Positions 1 through 8,953 are shown, numbered from the stretch's first letter. The stretch: DNA of 64,000 bases from UBA6163 sp963758085 (GCA_963758085.1 CAVWUB010000004.1:744001-808000); one strand, 5' to 3'. Program-made: numbers and translations. Notes: generated by a model from the sequence alone, not told the origin.

Positions 1-1675
1 CGGACACGCCTTCGATCCCATAGAGCTTCGCCAGCGGCTCATTGATGAACGTGTAATCGGCCGTCAGCAGTTCGAGCACGCTGCGGTCTTCGCGGATGAT
101 CGATGAGAACAGCAGCTCCGTTTCCTGCCGCATCGCCTGGCGCAATTCAGGCGTAAACGCGGCGAACTGCTTTTGGTCGATCGAAATCGTTTCCAGGTTC
201 CGCAACTGAAACCACTGCCCGGCGAAGTTTTCGACTAGGCCGGACGAGCGTGGATCGGCCAGCATGCGGCGGACCTGCCGCTGCAGTTCTTGAGCGTCCC
301 TTAGCTTGCCGGCGCGGGCGGCTGAAAACAGCTCGTCATCCGGCGGACCACTCCAGAGGAAGTAGCTGATCCGCGTCGCCAATTCCCAATCGTCCAGCTC
401 GCGGATCACATCGGGTGCCTGTGGATCGGCCTCGATGCGAAACAAAAACCGTGGCGAGACCAGCACGGCCTGGACAGCGACTTGCATCGCCCGCTCAAAC
501 GATGCTCCGTCGTCCAGCACCATCTGAACGATTTGCACGTAGCGATCGACATCCTCGGCTTCCACCGGGCGGCGAAACGCGCGCGGCAGCAGGGCTTCCA
601 AATTGGCGCGTGCCGCTGTCAACACCGCGTCGCGATCGGCTTCGGCAGCCGGCATGCTGCGGATCAGCCGCCGGTGTGACGCAGGCAAGTCCTCGGGCAG
701 CGCGCCGATTGGACCGATCACCGACAACGTCGAGACGTGCAGGTTGCGGTCCCCGCGGACTTTCGGGTCGTCGGTATCGACGCGGTAATAATCGTTGAGA
801 AACTTGACGGCAAACCGGTGCTTGCCTTGTGGCGCACGCACCTGCACTTCGTAAGTGCCCGGTTGCTGGGACGTGGCCGGCACATCGACGACTTGTAGCT
901 GCTCGCCGTCGAGTAAAAATGCCATCTTCGCTGGCTCAGGACCCGCTTGATCACCATACGCCTGCACGCGAAACAGGTATTCCGCGGTCGCGACCAGCTC
1001 AAAATCGTCCCCTGCCTCGCCGACCGACGCCAGCGTCTTGCCCGGCGTGCTGATCACCGGAGCAAAGTCTGCTTCACCGACCAAGATCGCTCGCCGGACC
1101 ACTTCGTCCGCCGCGTCGAGGTAACGCTCCAACAACACCGGTGGCAGCGTCAGCACATCGCCGATGTTGTCAAACCCATAACCGACGTCATCGGAGGGAA
1201 AGTTGTCCGCCGGTCGGTAGTCGATTCCGGTCAGGTGTGCGATCGTCCGGTTGTACTCGTTGCGATTGAGCCGCCGCAACGTCACGCGGCCCGGGAATGT
1301 CGGCCCATCGCAGTCGACGGTCAGGGCATGCGTGTCGATCCAGCCGATCAACATTTGCCGCTGCTCGTCCGTCGGCTGCTCGTTGTCCGGCGGCGGCATG
1401 ATGTGATTGTCCAACTGCGTGTGGACTTTTTTCCAGATCGCCCGGTCAAGCGTCCGCGCCCAAGCGATGTCCAGCTGCTCAAAGGCGACGCCCGCGTCCG
1501 GCGAGGCGCCCGAGTGGCAGTCACCGCAGTAGGTCGTCAGCAAGGGCAGCACGTCCTGCTGGTAATCGAGGTGGGCGTAAGGATCCGCGGTGGGCTGGGG
1601 AGCCTCGGCCTGCAGCGACCCTTGAGCGGCGAGCCATCCAACAGCGACGCAGAAAACAGAGTACAGACGGAGCAT
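1..1675 (-). CDS. PSD1-type planctomycete cytochrome c protein (DUF1592/DUF1588-like), 3' end outside window
   Basis: The minus frame is open from an ATG at 1675 to the left edge, so about 558 N-terminal residues are visible and the C-terminus is missing. A signal-peptide-like start (MLRLYSVFCVAVGWLAAQG) is followed by a heme-c motif CGDCH about 50 residues in, then a beta-sandwich-like middle part and a region with conserved FLWSGPPDDEL and FAGQWFQLRNLETI stretches. This order (cytochrome c-like, DUF1587/1592/1588-type modules) is the architecture of the secreted multi-domain cytochrome proteins expanded in planctomycetes. The biochemical role of the family is not settled; export and heme binding follow from the sequence. 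Family assignment rests on remembered motifs, not a search. Confidence 0.8.
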   Translation of the reverse strand, partial: MLRLYSVFCVAVGWLAAQGSLQAEAPQPTADPYAHLDYQQDVLPLLTTYCGDCHSGASPDAGVAFEQLDIAWARTLDRAIWKKVHTQLDNHIMPPPDNEQPTDEQRQMLIGWIDTHALTVDCDGPTFPGRVTLRRLNRNEYNRTIAHLTGIDYRPADNFPSDDVGYGFDNIGDVLTLPPVLLERYLDAADEVVRRAILVGEADFAPVISTPGKTLASVGEAGDDFELVATAEYLFRVQAYGDQAGPEPAKMAFLLDGEQLQVVDVPATSQQPGTYEVQVRAPQGKHRFAVKFLNDYYRVDTDDPKVRGDRNLHVSTLSVIGPIGALPEDLPASHRRLIRSMPAAEADRDAVLTAARANLEALLPRAFRRPVEAEDVDRYVQIVQMVLDDGASFERAMQVAVQAVLVSPRFLFRIEADPQAPDVIRELDDWELATRISYFLWSGPPDDELFSAARAGKLRDAQELQRQVRRMLADPRSSGLVENFAGQWFQLRNLETISIDQKQFAAFTPELRQAMRQETELLFSSIIREDRSVLELLTADYTFINEPLAKLYGIEGVS

Positions 1676-1743
1676 CAAGTGGATCTCGACGGTGGCGGGG
1701 CGGGCGAGGCGGGCGCGAACCTTCAAAGCAGCAGGCCTCCCCA

Positions 1744-1839
1744 GGTTGGAGTTCAGGCTTTAGCCTGCGCTTTACGGTTGGAGTTCAGGCTTCAGCCTGC
1801 GTTCTACGGTTGGAGTTCAGGCTTCAGCCTGCGTTCTAC
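1744..1839. repeat. Three tandem 32-bp repeats with an internal palindrome
   Basis: Three direct head-to-tail units lie at 1744-1775, 1776-1807 and 1808-1839. Units 2 and 3 are identical; unit 1 differs at about three positions. Each unit contains the inverted repeat CAGGCT-TC-AGCCTG, so each can form a small hairpin. The array lies between the divergently transcribed cytochrome gene and mtnA, and there is no spacer as in a CRISPR array. The rest of the 1676-2038 gap shows no gene. Confidence 0.85.
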
Positions 1840-2038
1840 ATGGACTTCTGCAGTGATGCACAGCCTCGAAGGCGGTCAACGTCACCGCTGGGCGAGATAT
1901 TAACCTCAAAACGGCGGGAAGGTAAGCGAATCGGTGCTGGCCCGGTAACGAAGCCGCGACTTGTGACCCGGCGTCCGAGGGATAAACTAGCCGTGATGAC
2001 GGCCTCCCAGTTCCCCTTTCCCAGTTTCTGCGTGATGC

Positions 2039-3163
2039 GTGACTCCTGACCAACTGTCTGCGAATGCAGCATCGCCAACGACCACGCCGCTGATCGAAGA
2101 TGGCCACCCGGCTGTGGTCCACTGGGATGATGCGAGCGGTCAGTTGATCATTTTGGACCAGACGCGACTGCCGGCTGAGGTTGCGTACCTCTCCTGCAAC
2201 AGCGTCCAACAGGTGTGGGACGCGATCGCCAGGCTGAGCGTCCGCGGTGCTCCGGCAATCGGAATCGCGGCAGCGTACGGAGTCTGCCTGGCAGCCGGTG
2301 AGCAGACCGGCGAACCGTCTCGCGATTCGGCTCGGCAACGTGTTTTGGCAGCGATCGAGCATCTGGCGACCAGTCGTCCGACGGCGGTGAACCTATTCTG
2401 GGCGCTGGACCGGATGCGTGCTGTGCTGACGCAAACGTCTGACGACGCGCCGCTGCGCGAGGTACTCGTGCGTGAAGCGCGCTCGATTCACCAACAGGAC
2501 CGTGAACTGTGTGCGGCGATTGGCCGCTATGGTGCTGACCGGCTCGGCGATGCCGCCGCCTTGATGACCCATTGCAACGCCGGAGCGCTCGCCACCGGTG
2601 GCGTGGGGACGGCATTGGCGCCGATTTATGAACTGCATCGTCGCGGCCGAGCGGTCCGCGTGTTCGCGGACGAAACGCGGCCGCTGCTGCAAGGCGCACG
2701 ACTGACCGCTTGGGAGCTGCAACAAGTGGGTGTCCCGGTGACGGTGATCACCGATTCGATGGCCGGTTCGGTAATGAAGGCCGGCAAAATCCAGGCGGTG
2801 ATCGTCGGCGCCGACCGGATCACCGCCAACGGTGATGTCGCGAACAAGATCGGCACCTACCCGCTGGCGATCCTGGCGCGTTATCACGGCATCCCATTTT
2901 TCGTCGCGGCGCCGCACTCGACCTTTGACATGGCACTGCGCGATGGCCAAGAGATTCCGATCGAGCACCGCCGAGCCGAAGAAGTGACGTGCGGGTTCGG
3001 TCTGCAGACCGCTCCGGCAGACTGCGACGTCTTCAATCCAGCATTCGACGTCACGCCCGCGGAACTGATCACCGCGATCATTACGGACCTAGGCGTGATC
3101 GAATCGCCCAACGTCCGCTCGGTCAGCGAAGTGCTTGGGCCGAAGCGGAGCAGCAGTCGCTGA
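2039..3163 (+). CDS. mtnA: S-methyl-5-thioribose-1-phosphate isomerase
   Basis: Converts 5-methylthioribose-1-phosphate to the ribulose form in the methionine salvage pathway (cytoplasm). The 374-residue product has the family signature VRGAPAIG at residues 68-75, the catalytic Cys179 in THCNAGALAT and the catalytic Asp259 in GADRITANGD, with the following NKIGTYPLA block. This corresponds to Cys160/Asp240 of the Bacillus enzyme. The start given is a GTG. Similarity to the family begins near VVHWDD (residue 26), so an internal GTG at 2114 is an alternative. No other salvage gene is adjacent. eIF2B-alpha-like relatives exist, but the Cys/Asp pair supports MtnA. Confidence 0.93.
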   Translation: MTPDQLSANAASPTTTPLIEDGHPAVVHWDDASGQLIILDQTRLPAEVAYLSCNSVQQVWDAIARLSVRGAPAIGIAAAYGVCLAAGEQTGEPSRDSARQRVLAAIEHLATSRPTAVNLFWALDRMRAVLTQTSDDAPLREVLVREARSIHQQDRELCAAIGRYGADRLGDAAALMTHCNAGALATGGVGTALAPIYELHRRGRAVRVFADETRPLLQGARLTAWELQQVGVPVTVITDSMAGSVMKAGKIQAVIVGADRITANGDVANKIGTYPLAILARYHGIPFFVAAPHSTFDMALRDGQEIPIEHRRAEEVTCGFGLQTAPADCDVFNPAFDVTPAELITAIITDLGVIESPNVRSVSEVLGPKRSSSR

Positions 3164-3183
3164 GGGCTGAGCTGCTTTTCCTG

Positions 3184-3318
3184 AGGCCCGCAGGGCCGGC
3201 ACATCCACTGCCGGGCCCCGTGAGGGCCCGGTAACAGGAGCGACAAGGAGCGCTTAGGCCCGCAGGGCCGGCACCGGTGTGGCGGAAAACCTTGGAAGTG
3301 TCGGCCCAGAGGGCCTGA
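3184..3318. repeat. Interspersed GC-rich palindromic repeat, family B, copy 1
   Basis: Built from GGCCCGCAGGGCC-type palindromes separated by CCGTGAGGGCCCGGTAACAG-like segments. The same arrangement recurs at 49408-49612 and 56474-56680. It fills the convergent spacer between mtnA and tmk and has no coding content. Confidence 0.8.
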
Positions 3319-3397
3319 GAGGTGCTTTTAGCAGCTAACCCGCGCGATTGCTGCGAGATTTTATTTGATGAACTTCCTCAGCCCCGGCTCGGGAATC

Positions 3398-4009
3398 TCA
3401 AACGATCCAGTCGCGGATCGCACGCACGATTTGCTCGTGGACGTCGTCCGGAGCCTGGGCGGCGTCAATCACTACCGTGTGCCGCGCCGATCGCGGCAGT
3501 TGCTGCAAAAACGCTTCGCGGACCGCTTGCAGATACGCCAGTCCACGCGATTCCATGCGGTCGGTTGGGCGGTCGATTCGTGCCAGCGCTTCCTCGGCGG
3601 GCAGGTCCAACAGCAACGTCATGTCGGGCTGCAAACCACCGTTGGCCCAGTCGCCAATGTTCCAGAGTTCATCCGCGGCCAGTGCGCCGCCGACGCTTTG
3701 ATAGACGACGTTGGCCAGCAGAAAGCGATCGGAGAGGACGACGTGGCCGGCGTCCAGCGCCGGCCGGATTTGGCTCTGGACCAATTCGCAGCGGGCAGCC
3801 ATGAACAGCATCGCTTCGCAGCGGCGGTGCATCGAGAGCTGCGAGTCGAGCAGCAGACCGCGGATCGCCTCGCCGGTCGGCGTGCCGCCGGGATCGCGAA
3901 CCGTGAGCACCTTCGTGCCCTGCTGTCGCAGGTACTCGCCGAGCCTCGCCAGTTGTGTCGACTTCCCGCCGCCATCGATTCCATCGAGGGTGATCAACAT
4001 CGGGGTCAC
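3398..4009 (-). CDS. tmk: Thymidylate kinase
   Basis: Phosphorylates dTMP to dTDP with ATP. The P-loop GIDGGGKST is at residues 10-18. The substrate-binding motif reads DPGGT instead of the usual EPGGT, and the DR(Y/F)-type motif is SDRFLLANVVYQS. Length 203 aa is normal for the family. The start is a GTG at 4009 whose GTGA overlaps the TGA stop of ruvA, suggesting translational coupling; the ATG at 4000 is an alternative start. Last gene of the ispF-cysS-ruvC-ruvA-tmk cluster. Confidence 0.92.
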   Translation of the reverse strand: MTPMLITLDGIDGGGKSTQLARLGEYLRQQGTKVLTVRDPGGTPTGEAIRGLLLDSQLSMHRRCEAMLFMAARCELVQSQIRPALDAGHVVLSDRFLLANVVYQSVGGALAADELWNIGDWANGGLQPDMTLLLDLPAEEALARIDRPTDRMESRGLAYLQAVREAFLQQLPRSARHTVVIDAAQAPDDVHEQIVRAIRDWIV

Positions 4010-4635
4010 CCATGTCGCTTCTGGTAGATGGCCGTCAACAGCGACTCACTGTCTTTGAACTTCTTGCCGCCCGCGACCGCTTCGTCGATCAGCGTCCGCG
4101 CGTCGCTTTCGTTGTGCCCCAACGCCAGCAGCGCATCAAAGGTGTCGGTCACCACGGCGGCAGACAGGTCCGGAGCATCGCCGACCTTTCCACGATCGAC
4201 CATCAGGGCGAAGCGCGGCATTTTGCGGCGCAGTTTCGCGATGATCCGCTCGCTCGTCGCCGGCCCAATACCCGGCAGCGCCGACAACGCCTTGACGTCC
4301 TGCTGTTCGATCAGCACCGCCAATTCTTTCACAGGGCGAACCATCGCTCGCAGTGCTTTTTTGGTCCCCACGCCATCGACGCTGCAGAACAGCTCGAAGA
4401 ATTGGCGTTCTGGCTCAGTCAGAAATCCGATCAACCGCGGCGTCAATCGGCCGCCTTGCGCCGCATTGCCATCGATGAACTCCAACGTCGGCAGGCGGAT
4501 GTCTTGCCCCTGCTTGGGCTGCAATTGTCGGCGGGTGTAGTCGGCGACCAGCACCTCGTATTCAAAAGGTGCCACCTCGATGACGACCGCTTCCTCGCCA
4601 ACGCGAAGCAATTTTCCAGTTAGTGAAACAATCAA
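4006..4635 (-). CDS. ruvA: Holliday junction branch migration complex subunit RuvA
   Basis: RuvA binds Holliday junctions and loads the RuvB motor. The 209-residue protein starts MIVSLTGKLL, as RuvA proteins do. The two helix-hairpin-helix segments are visible (FCSVDGVGTKKA and LSALPGIGPATSERI), and a C-terminal three-helix domain ends in LLTAIYQKRHG. The start codon is TTG at 4635; no ATG or GTG fits the conserved N-terminus better. It lies 96 bp downstream of ruvC and overlaps tmk by 4 bases. ruvB is not in the window. Confidence 0.93.
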   Translation of the reverse strand: MIVSLTGKLLRVGEEAVVIEVAPFEYEVLVADYTRRQLQPKQGQDIRLPTLEFIDGNAAQGGRLTPRLIGFLTEPERQFFELFCSVDGVGTKKALRAMVRPVKELAVLIEQQDVKALSALPGIGPATSERIIAKLRRKMPRFALMVDRGKVGDAPDLSAAVVTDTFDALLALGHNESDARTLIDEAVAGGKKFKDSESLLTAIYQKRHG

Positions 4636-4731
4636 CGCGTTCGCCGTCCCTGTGTAAAAAGTTCAAACGCCGCAGGATCACCGATTCACAATCGGCACCG
4701 CCCAGAGTCACCCGCGGTCGAATCCGCCGGA

Positions 4732-5226
4732 TCATACCCGTTGCGGCGCCTGGCGTTCCAGGTGGAAGCTGCAGATCGCGATCGCCAGCGCATCGGCGAC
4801 GTCGTGCGGCTCGGGGATCGCTGTCAACCGCAGTTGCAACTTCACCGCCAGCTGCATCTGCGCTTTCGCGGCCCGGCCGTTGCCGGTCAGCGTCTTCTTG
4901 ATCCGAGTCGGCTCATAGCTGGTCACCGCCATGCCGCCTTGGGCTGCGGCCAGACAGATCACCCCACGGGCATGCCCCATCAGAATCGCGGTTCGCGCAC
5001 GTTCGTAGTGCGAGAACAGCTGTTCCAGCGCCATCCGATCGGGATGATGCGCCTCGATCACCTCTGTCACCCCAGCGTGCAACTCCGCCAACCGCGACTC
5101 CATCGTCCCTTTGGCGCGGGTGCGGACGATACCCGCTTCGATCAGCCGCATCGAGCTGCCGGAGCAGGCGATCACGCCGTAGCCGGTGGTGTTGAGGCCG
5201 GGGTCGATCCCCAGGATCACGGCCAT
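4732..5226 (-). CDS. ruvC: Crossover junction endodeoxyribonuclease RuvC
   Basis: RuvC resolves Holliday junctions by paired nicks. From the ATG at 5226 the product is 164 aa, beginning MAVILGIDPGLNTTGYG. The acidic active site is complete: Asp8 (GIDPG), Glu68 (ALEQLF), Asp142 and Asp145 (HDVADALA), matching E. coli Asp7, Glu66, Asp138 and Asp141. The frame is open further upstream, but that part overlaps cysS and does not resemble RuvC, so the internal ATG is chosen. It starts 4 bases after the cysS stop. Confidence 0.94.
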   Translation of the reverse strand: MAVILGIDPGLNTTGYGVIACSGSSMRLIEAGIVRTRAKGTMESRLAELHAGVTEVIEAHHPDRMALEQLFSHYERARTAILMGHARGVICLAAAQGGMAVTSYEPTRIKKTLTGNGRAAKAQMQLAVKLQLRLTAIPEPHDVADALAIAICSFHLERQAPQRV

Positions 5227-5230
5227 CGCA

Positions 5231-6850
5231 TCACGACTTCCGTTCCCAGGAGGTGCCTTCTTTCTTGTCCAGCAGCGCGATGCCAATCTGTCCCAGGCGG
5301 TCGCGGATCATATCGCCGGTGGCGAAGTCCTTTTTCGCCCGGGCCTCTTTGCGGAGGTCGATCAGCAGCTGCATCAGCGCCTCGATCGTCTCGGTGTCGG
5401 CTTCGCCACCCGCGGCGGTCAGCGGCGGCTTGCGGAACAGCCCCAGCACGGCGGTCAGGTCGCGGAGCACTTCGCCGACGACGCGGAGCGTTTTCACCGG
5501 AGCCGAGTTGCGGTCGGCGCCGGTGGCCAGACCATGCTTATCGATGTGGCGATTGGCGGTCCGCAGCAGGTCGAACAAGGTGCTGATCGCCAGGCCGGAA
5601 TTGAAATCGTCGTCCATTGCCGCGAGGAACTTGTCGCGCAAGGCCACGACCTCGACCAGCGTCGGATCGCTGTCGGCGTCGATCTGGCCTTGGTCGCGGG
5701 TTTCCGGGGCGGGCAGCGAGTAAAACGATTCGCCGGTGATTTCCGTGAACCGCTCAAAGAACCGGTAGAACGCGTCGAGCGAAGTGGCGGCTTCTTCGAG
5801 GCCTTCCTCGCCAAAGACAATCGTCGAACGGTAGTGGGTGCGGAGCAGGAAGAAGCGGATGCGCTCGCCACCGTGCCGGCGGATCAGATCGGCCAGCCCG
5901 CCGGCGCCTTTGCTGCGGCTGATCTTGCCTGCGTCGCCGGCCGCTGCGTCGAGCGCATTAGCGCTGCCGGAGGCATCGGCGGCGCGGTCGTTTTTGCCGC
6001 CGACTTTGCCTTTTTCACCAGCTCGCATCAGGCCGTTGTGCATCCAGTACTTGACCATCGGAGCGTCGTGGCAGCAGTCGCTCTGGGCAAGTTCGTTCTC
6101 GTGGTGCGGGAACATCAGGTCGAGCCCGCCGCCATGGATGTCGAACGTTTCGCCGAGGATCTCGTGGCTCATCGCCGAGCACTCGATGTGCCAGCCCGGT
6201 CGGCCCTTGCCCCAAGGGCTGTCCCACGCTGGTTCGCCGGGCTGCGCCGATTTCCACAGCGCGAAATCGCCGGAGGCGCGTTTCTTGCCCGCCGCTTCAC
6301 CGCCTTCGCCCTGCATCGCCTCGAGCGTGCGGTTGGACAGTTTGCCGTAATTCGGATCCTTGGCGACTTCGAAAAACACGTCGCCATCGACTTCATAGGC
6401 AAATCCGCGGGCCTGCAGCGACTCGATGAATGCGATGATCTGCGGCATGTGGTCGGTCGCCCGCGGCAAGTGGTCGATCTGATCGACGCCCAATTCCTTC
6501 AGGTTGGACAGATAATCAGCCGTCATCTCGACCGCGATCTGACTCATCGGAATGCGGCGTTCGCGGCTTTTGGCGATCAGCTTGTCGTCGACGTCGGTGA
6601 TGTTGACTACCCAGGTGACTTGGTAGCCGCTGTATCGCAGAAACCGCTTGATGGTGTCGAAAATGACCGGACCGACCATGTGCCCGATGTGCGACTCGGC
6701 ATACACCGTCGGCCCGCAGAGGTACATGCCGACGTGCGGCGGCCGCAGCGGCTCAAACGGTTCCTTAGTCTTGCTCAGCGTGTTGTAGACGCGGATTTCG
6801 GCTGGTTTTTGGGCCGCGGCGGACGATTGAGGGGCGGTCGCGGTGCTCAT
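5231..6850 (-). CDS. cysS: Cysteinyl-tRNA synthetase
   Basis: Charges tRNA-Cys. The ATG at 6850 gives 539 aa. CGPTVYAESHIGHM holds the HIGH motif (residues 54-57) and the zinc-binding Cys45; WHIECSAMS and GGGLDLMFPHHENE supply the remaining zinc ligands. The second signature is unusual: instead of KMSKSLGN it reads KISRSKGAGG and is preceded by an Ala/Gly/Asp-rich insertion of about 30 residues after MHNGLMRAG. The rest of the fold is intact, so it is probably functional. It lies 111 bp after ispF and is followed at once by ruvC. Confidence 0.93.
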   Translation of the reverse strand: MSTATAPQSSAAAQKPAEIRVYNTLSKTKEPFEPLRPPHVGMYLCGPTVYAESHIGHMVGPVIFDTIKRFLRYSGYQVTWVVNITDVDDKLIAKSRERRIPMSQIAVEMTADYLSNLKELGVDQIDHLPRATDHMPQIIAFIESLQARGFAYEVDGDVFFEVAKDPNYGKLSNRTLEAMQGEGGEAAGKKRASGDFALWKSAQPGEPAWDSPWGKGRPGWHIECSAMSHEILGETFDIHGGGLDLMFPHHENELAQSDCCHDAPMVKYWMHNGLMRAGEKGKVGGKNDRAADASGSANALDAAAGDAGKISRSKGAGGLADLIRRHGGERIRFFLLRTHYRSTIVFGEEGLEEAATSLDAFYRFFERFTEITGESFYSLPAPETRDQGQIDADSDPTLVEVVALRDKFLAAMDDDFNSGLAISTLFDLLRTANRHIDKHGLATGADRNSAPVKTLRVVGEVLRDLTAVLGLFRKPPLTAAGGEADTETIEALMQLLIDLRKEARAKKDFATGDMIRDRLGQIGIALLDKKEGTSWERKS

Positions 6851-6961
6851 AACAGTTCGGTTGGGATGCTCGTGTGGGTCGAATGGTGGTTGCCGCCAGG
6901 ACCCGGCTGGAAGCGGCAATGCCGGAAGTATAGAAAAACTTTGCCGCCAGACCGAGAGCGA

Positions 6962-7474
6962 TTACCCCGGCGACGGACCATTGCCGCGCTGCGGGGCATA
7001 GACCAGAGCCACGGCACGCGCGGCGATCGCGGCCGAGTCGCCGATCGCTCCGAGCCCTTCGGCGGTTTTGGCTTTGAGCCCGATCCGGTCGACCGGAATG
7101 TCGGCGATCTCCGCGATCTGCTGCCGCATCGCGTCGATGTGCGGCGCCATTTTCGGTTGCTGAGCCAAGATCACTCCATCGATGTTGCCGATTTCCATCC
7201 CTTGCTGCCGCACTCGGCGGACGGCCTCGACAAGAAAATCGGCGCTGTCGCGGTTGCGATTCTCCTCGTCGGTATCCGGAAACAAACGCCCGATATCGGC
7301 TTGGGCGACCGAGCCGAGCAGCGCGTCGGTGATCGCGTGCAACAGCACATCGGCGTCGCTGTGTCCGATCGCGTGAAACTCTGCAGGAACGTCGATGCCG
7401 CCGATCCGCAGCGGACCGCCGTTGCCCAACCGGTGGGTGTCATAACCGATGCCAACGCGAAAGGGGAAGCTCAT
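6962..7474 (-). CDS. ispF: 2-C-methyl-D-erythritol 2,4-cyclodiphosphate synthase
   Basis: Non-mevalonate isoprenoid pathway: cyclises CDP-methylerythritol phosphate to MEcPP. The 170-residue protein starts MSFPFRVGIGYDTHRL. The metal ligands Asp12, His14 and His46 (AIGHSDADVLLHAI) match Asp8/His10/His42 of the E. coli enzyme. The substrate loop (LFPDTDEENRNRDS) and the AKTAEGLGAIGDSAA block are present. It is the first gene of the minus-strand cluster running to tmk. Confidence 0.95.
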   Translation of the reverse strand: MSFPFRVGIGYDTHRLGNGGPLRIGGIDVPAEFHAIGHSDADVLLHAITDALLGSVAQADIGRLFPDTDEENRNRDSADFLVEAVRRVRQQGMEIGNIDGVILAQQPKMAPHIDAMRQQIAEIADIPVDRIGLKAKTAEGLGAIGDSAAIAARAVALVYAPQRGNGPSPG

Positions 7475-7600
7475 GAGCGGGAGTGCCTGAGGGACGAAAC
7501 AAACGGTTTAGTCATGAAAGGGACGATAAGTAGAATACCGCCTTTATCGGTTTGAGTCGCGTTAGACCATCACGCGGCAGGGTTCGATTCATTGCCGCGG

Positions 7601-7800
7601 GGGTGGCACGTCCCTGATGACCTCTGGGTGGCACGTCTCTGAGGAACGAAGGGCGTGTCGGGGAGAACTGAGGGTAACCATGGAAGAACTCATCGGCTCG
7701 GCATCTGTTTCCGGTGCCCACGCCCATCGCTGGGGCTCTGAGCGTGCCACCCAAAGCCAAGCGTGCCACCCAAAGCCACAGGGCTCTGGGCGTGCCACCC
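7601..7800. repeat. Interspersed inverted-repeat element, family A, copy 1 (with nested end fragments)
   Basis: A roughly 127-bp core (about 7626-7752) is bounded by GGGTGGCACG on the left and CGTGCCACCC on the right. Partial extra ends lie outside it (7601-7620 and 7753-7800), as if copies had inserted into or recombined with each other. Related copies lie at 8992-9120, 26415-26545, 30184-30313 and 47396-47523. The element occupies most of the 450-bp spacer between ispF and the deoxyhypusine-synthase-like gene. No coding sequence is recognised. Confidence 0.85.
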
Positions 7801-7927
7801 AAGCCATAGCGACTCGCGTGGACGTGCCCCTCTGGCTTGCCACCGGACTTTGAACCCCTTCCGCGGCAGGCTACAGTGCAGCCGTTGTGATCCATGTTTG
7901 TCCGTTCTGTAGTGAAGGCGATCTAGA

Positions 7928-8953
7928 GTGACTGTTTCCGAAAACCAAAATCAAAACCAAAACCGCAGTCAGGAACCAATGCAGTCGTCGCCGGTCCGCT
8001 CGTTCATGCGGCATCATTTCCGCCACTTCAATGCCCGGGAACTAGCCGATGCCGCTGAGGCGTATCGGCACTTCGTGTCGCCCGAGCACGGGGGCAAGAT
8101 GATGGTCACGCTTGCCGGGGCGATGAGCACCGCCGAGATCGGTGTCTCGCTGGCCGAGATGATTCGCCAGGGCAAGGTGCACGCGATCACCTGTACCGCG
8201 GCGAACCTCGAAGAAGACATCTTCAACTTGGTCGCTCACGACGATTACAAGGTGATCCAGGACTGGCGGGCGTTGTCGGTGGAAGACGAAGTGGCGCTCC
8301 GCGACTCGGGTTTCAACCGCGTCACCGACACCTGCATTCCCGAGACCGTGGTCCGGCACATCGAACACCGGATGGTCAAGCTCTGGCAGGCAGCGGCCGA
8401 GCGAGGTGAGTCGCACACGCCGGCCCAGTACCTGTTCCAGCTGCTGGACGACGAGAGCCTGGTGGAACACTACCAGGTGCCGCGCGAGCACAGCTGGATG
8501 CTGGCGGCCAAAGAAGCTGGGATTCCGGTGTTCGTACCGGGATTTGAAGACTCGACGCTCGGCAATATCTTTGCGGCGCGGGTCTTCCAGGGCGTGATCA
8601 AGTCCGACCGCGCGGTGACCACCGGCATCGGGCAGATGCTCGAACTGGTTCGTTGGTATCAGGGCGCGGCCGATTCACCGATTGGATTTTTCCAGATCGG
8701 CGGCGGGATCGCCGGCGACTATGCGATTTGCGCGGTACCGATGTTGGTGCAGGACCTGCAGATCAAAGCGCCGCTGTGGGCGTACTTCTGCCAGATCAGC
8801 GATGCGGTGACCAGCTATGGCGGCTACAGCGGCGCGGTGCCCAACGAAAAGATCACCTGGCACAAGCTGCTTCCCGAAGCCCCCAAGTTCATGGTCCAAA
8901 GCGACGCCACCATCTGCGCCCCGCTGGTCTTCGCTTACGTCCTAGGCTGGTAA
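7928..8953 (+). CDS. Deoxyhypusine synthase family protein
   Basis: Deoxyhypusine synthases transfer an aminobutyl group from spermidine through a lysine imine. Bacterial homologues are often reassigned to polyamine reactions such as homospermidine synthesis. The 341-residue product has the fold's blocks MMVTLAGAMSTAEIG, HAITCTAANLEEDIFN, FVPGFEDSTLGN, FFQIGGGIAGDYAI and NEKITWHKL. In the last, Lys313 falls at the place of the catalytic lysine of eukaryotic DHS (SWGKI). The N-terminus is Asn/Gln-rich. Start GTG at 7928 has a GAAGGCGA-like sequence upstream; the ATG at 7979 is an alternative. The exact substrate cannot be decided here. Confidence 0.85.
   Translation: MTVSENQNQNQNRSQEPMQSSPVRSFMRHHFRHFNARELADAAEAYRHFVSPEHGGKMMVTLAGAMSTAEIGVSLAEMIRQGKVHAITCTAANLEEDIFNLVAHDDYKVIQDWRALSVEDEVALRDSGFNRVTDTCIPETVVRHIEHRMVKLWQAAAERGESHTPAQYLFQLLDDESLVEHYQVPREHSWMLAAKEAGIPVFVPGFEDSTLGNIFAARVFQGVIKSDRAVTTGIGQMLELVRWYQGAADSPIGFFQIGGGIAGDYAICAVPMLVQDLQIKAPLWAYFCQISDAVTSYGGYSGAVPNEKITWHKLLPEAPKFMVQSDATICAPLVFAYVLGW

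Noticed and set aside
1744..1839. Possible CRISPR array
   Set aside because: Repeats are directly adjacent with no unique spacers, and no cas genes are in the window.
947..1903. A 318-codon plus-strand frame over the left-edge cytochrome gene
   Set aside because: Opposes a cytochrome c protein with a clear heme motif and runs through the tandem repeats.
5186..7555. A 789-codon plus-strand open frame opposite cysS and ispF
   Set aside because: It is the antisense shadow of well-recognised genes in GC-rich DNA; the translation is His/Asp/Arg/Gln-rich without domains.
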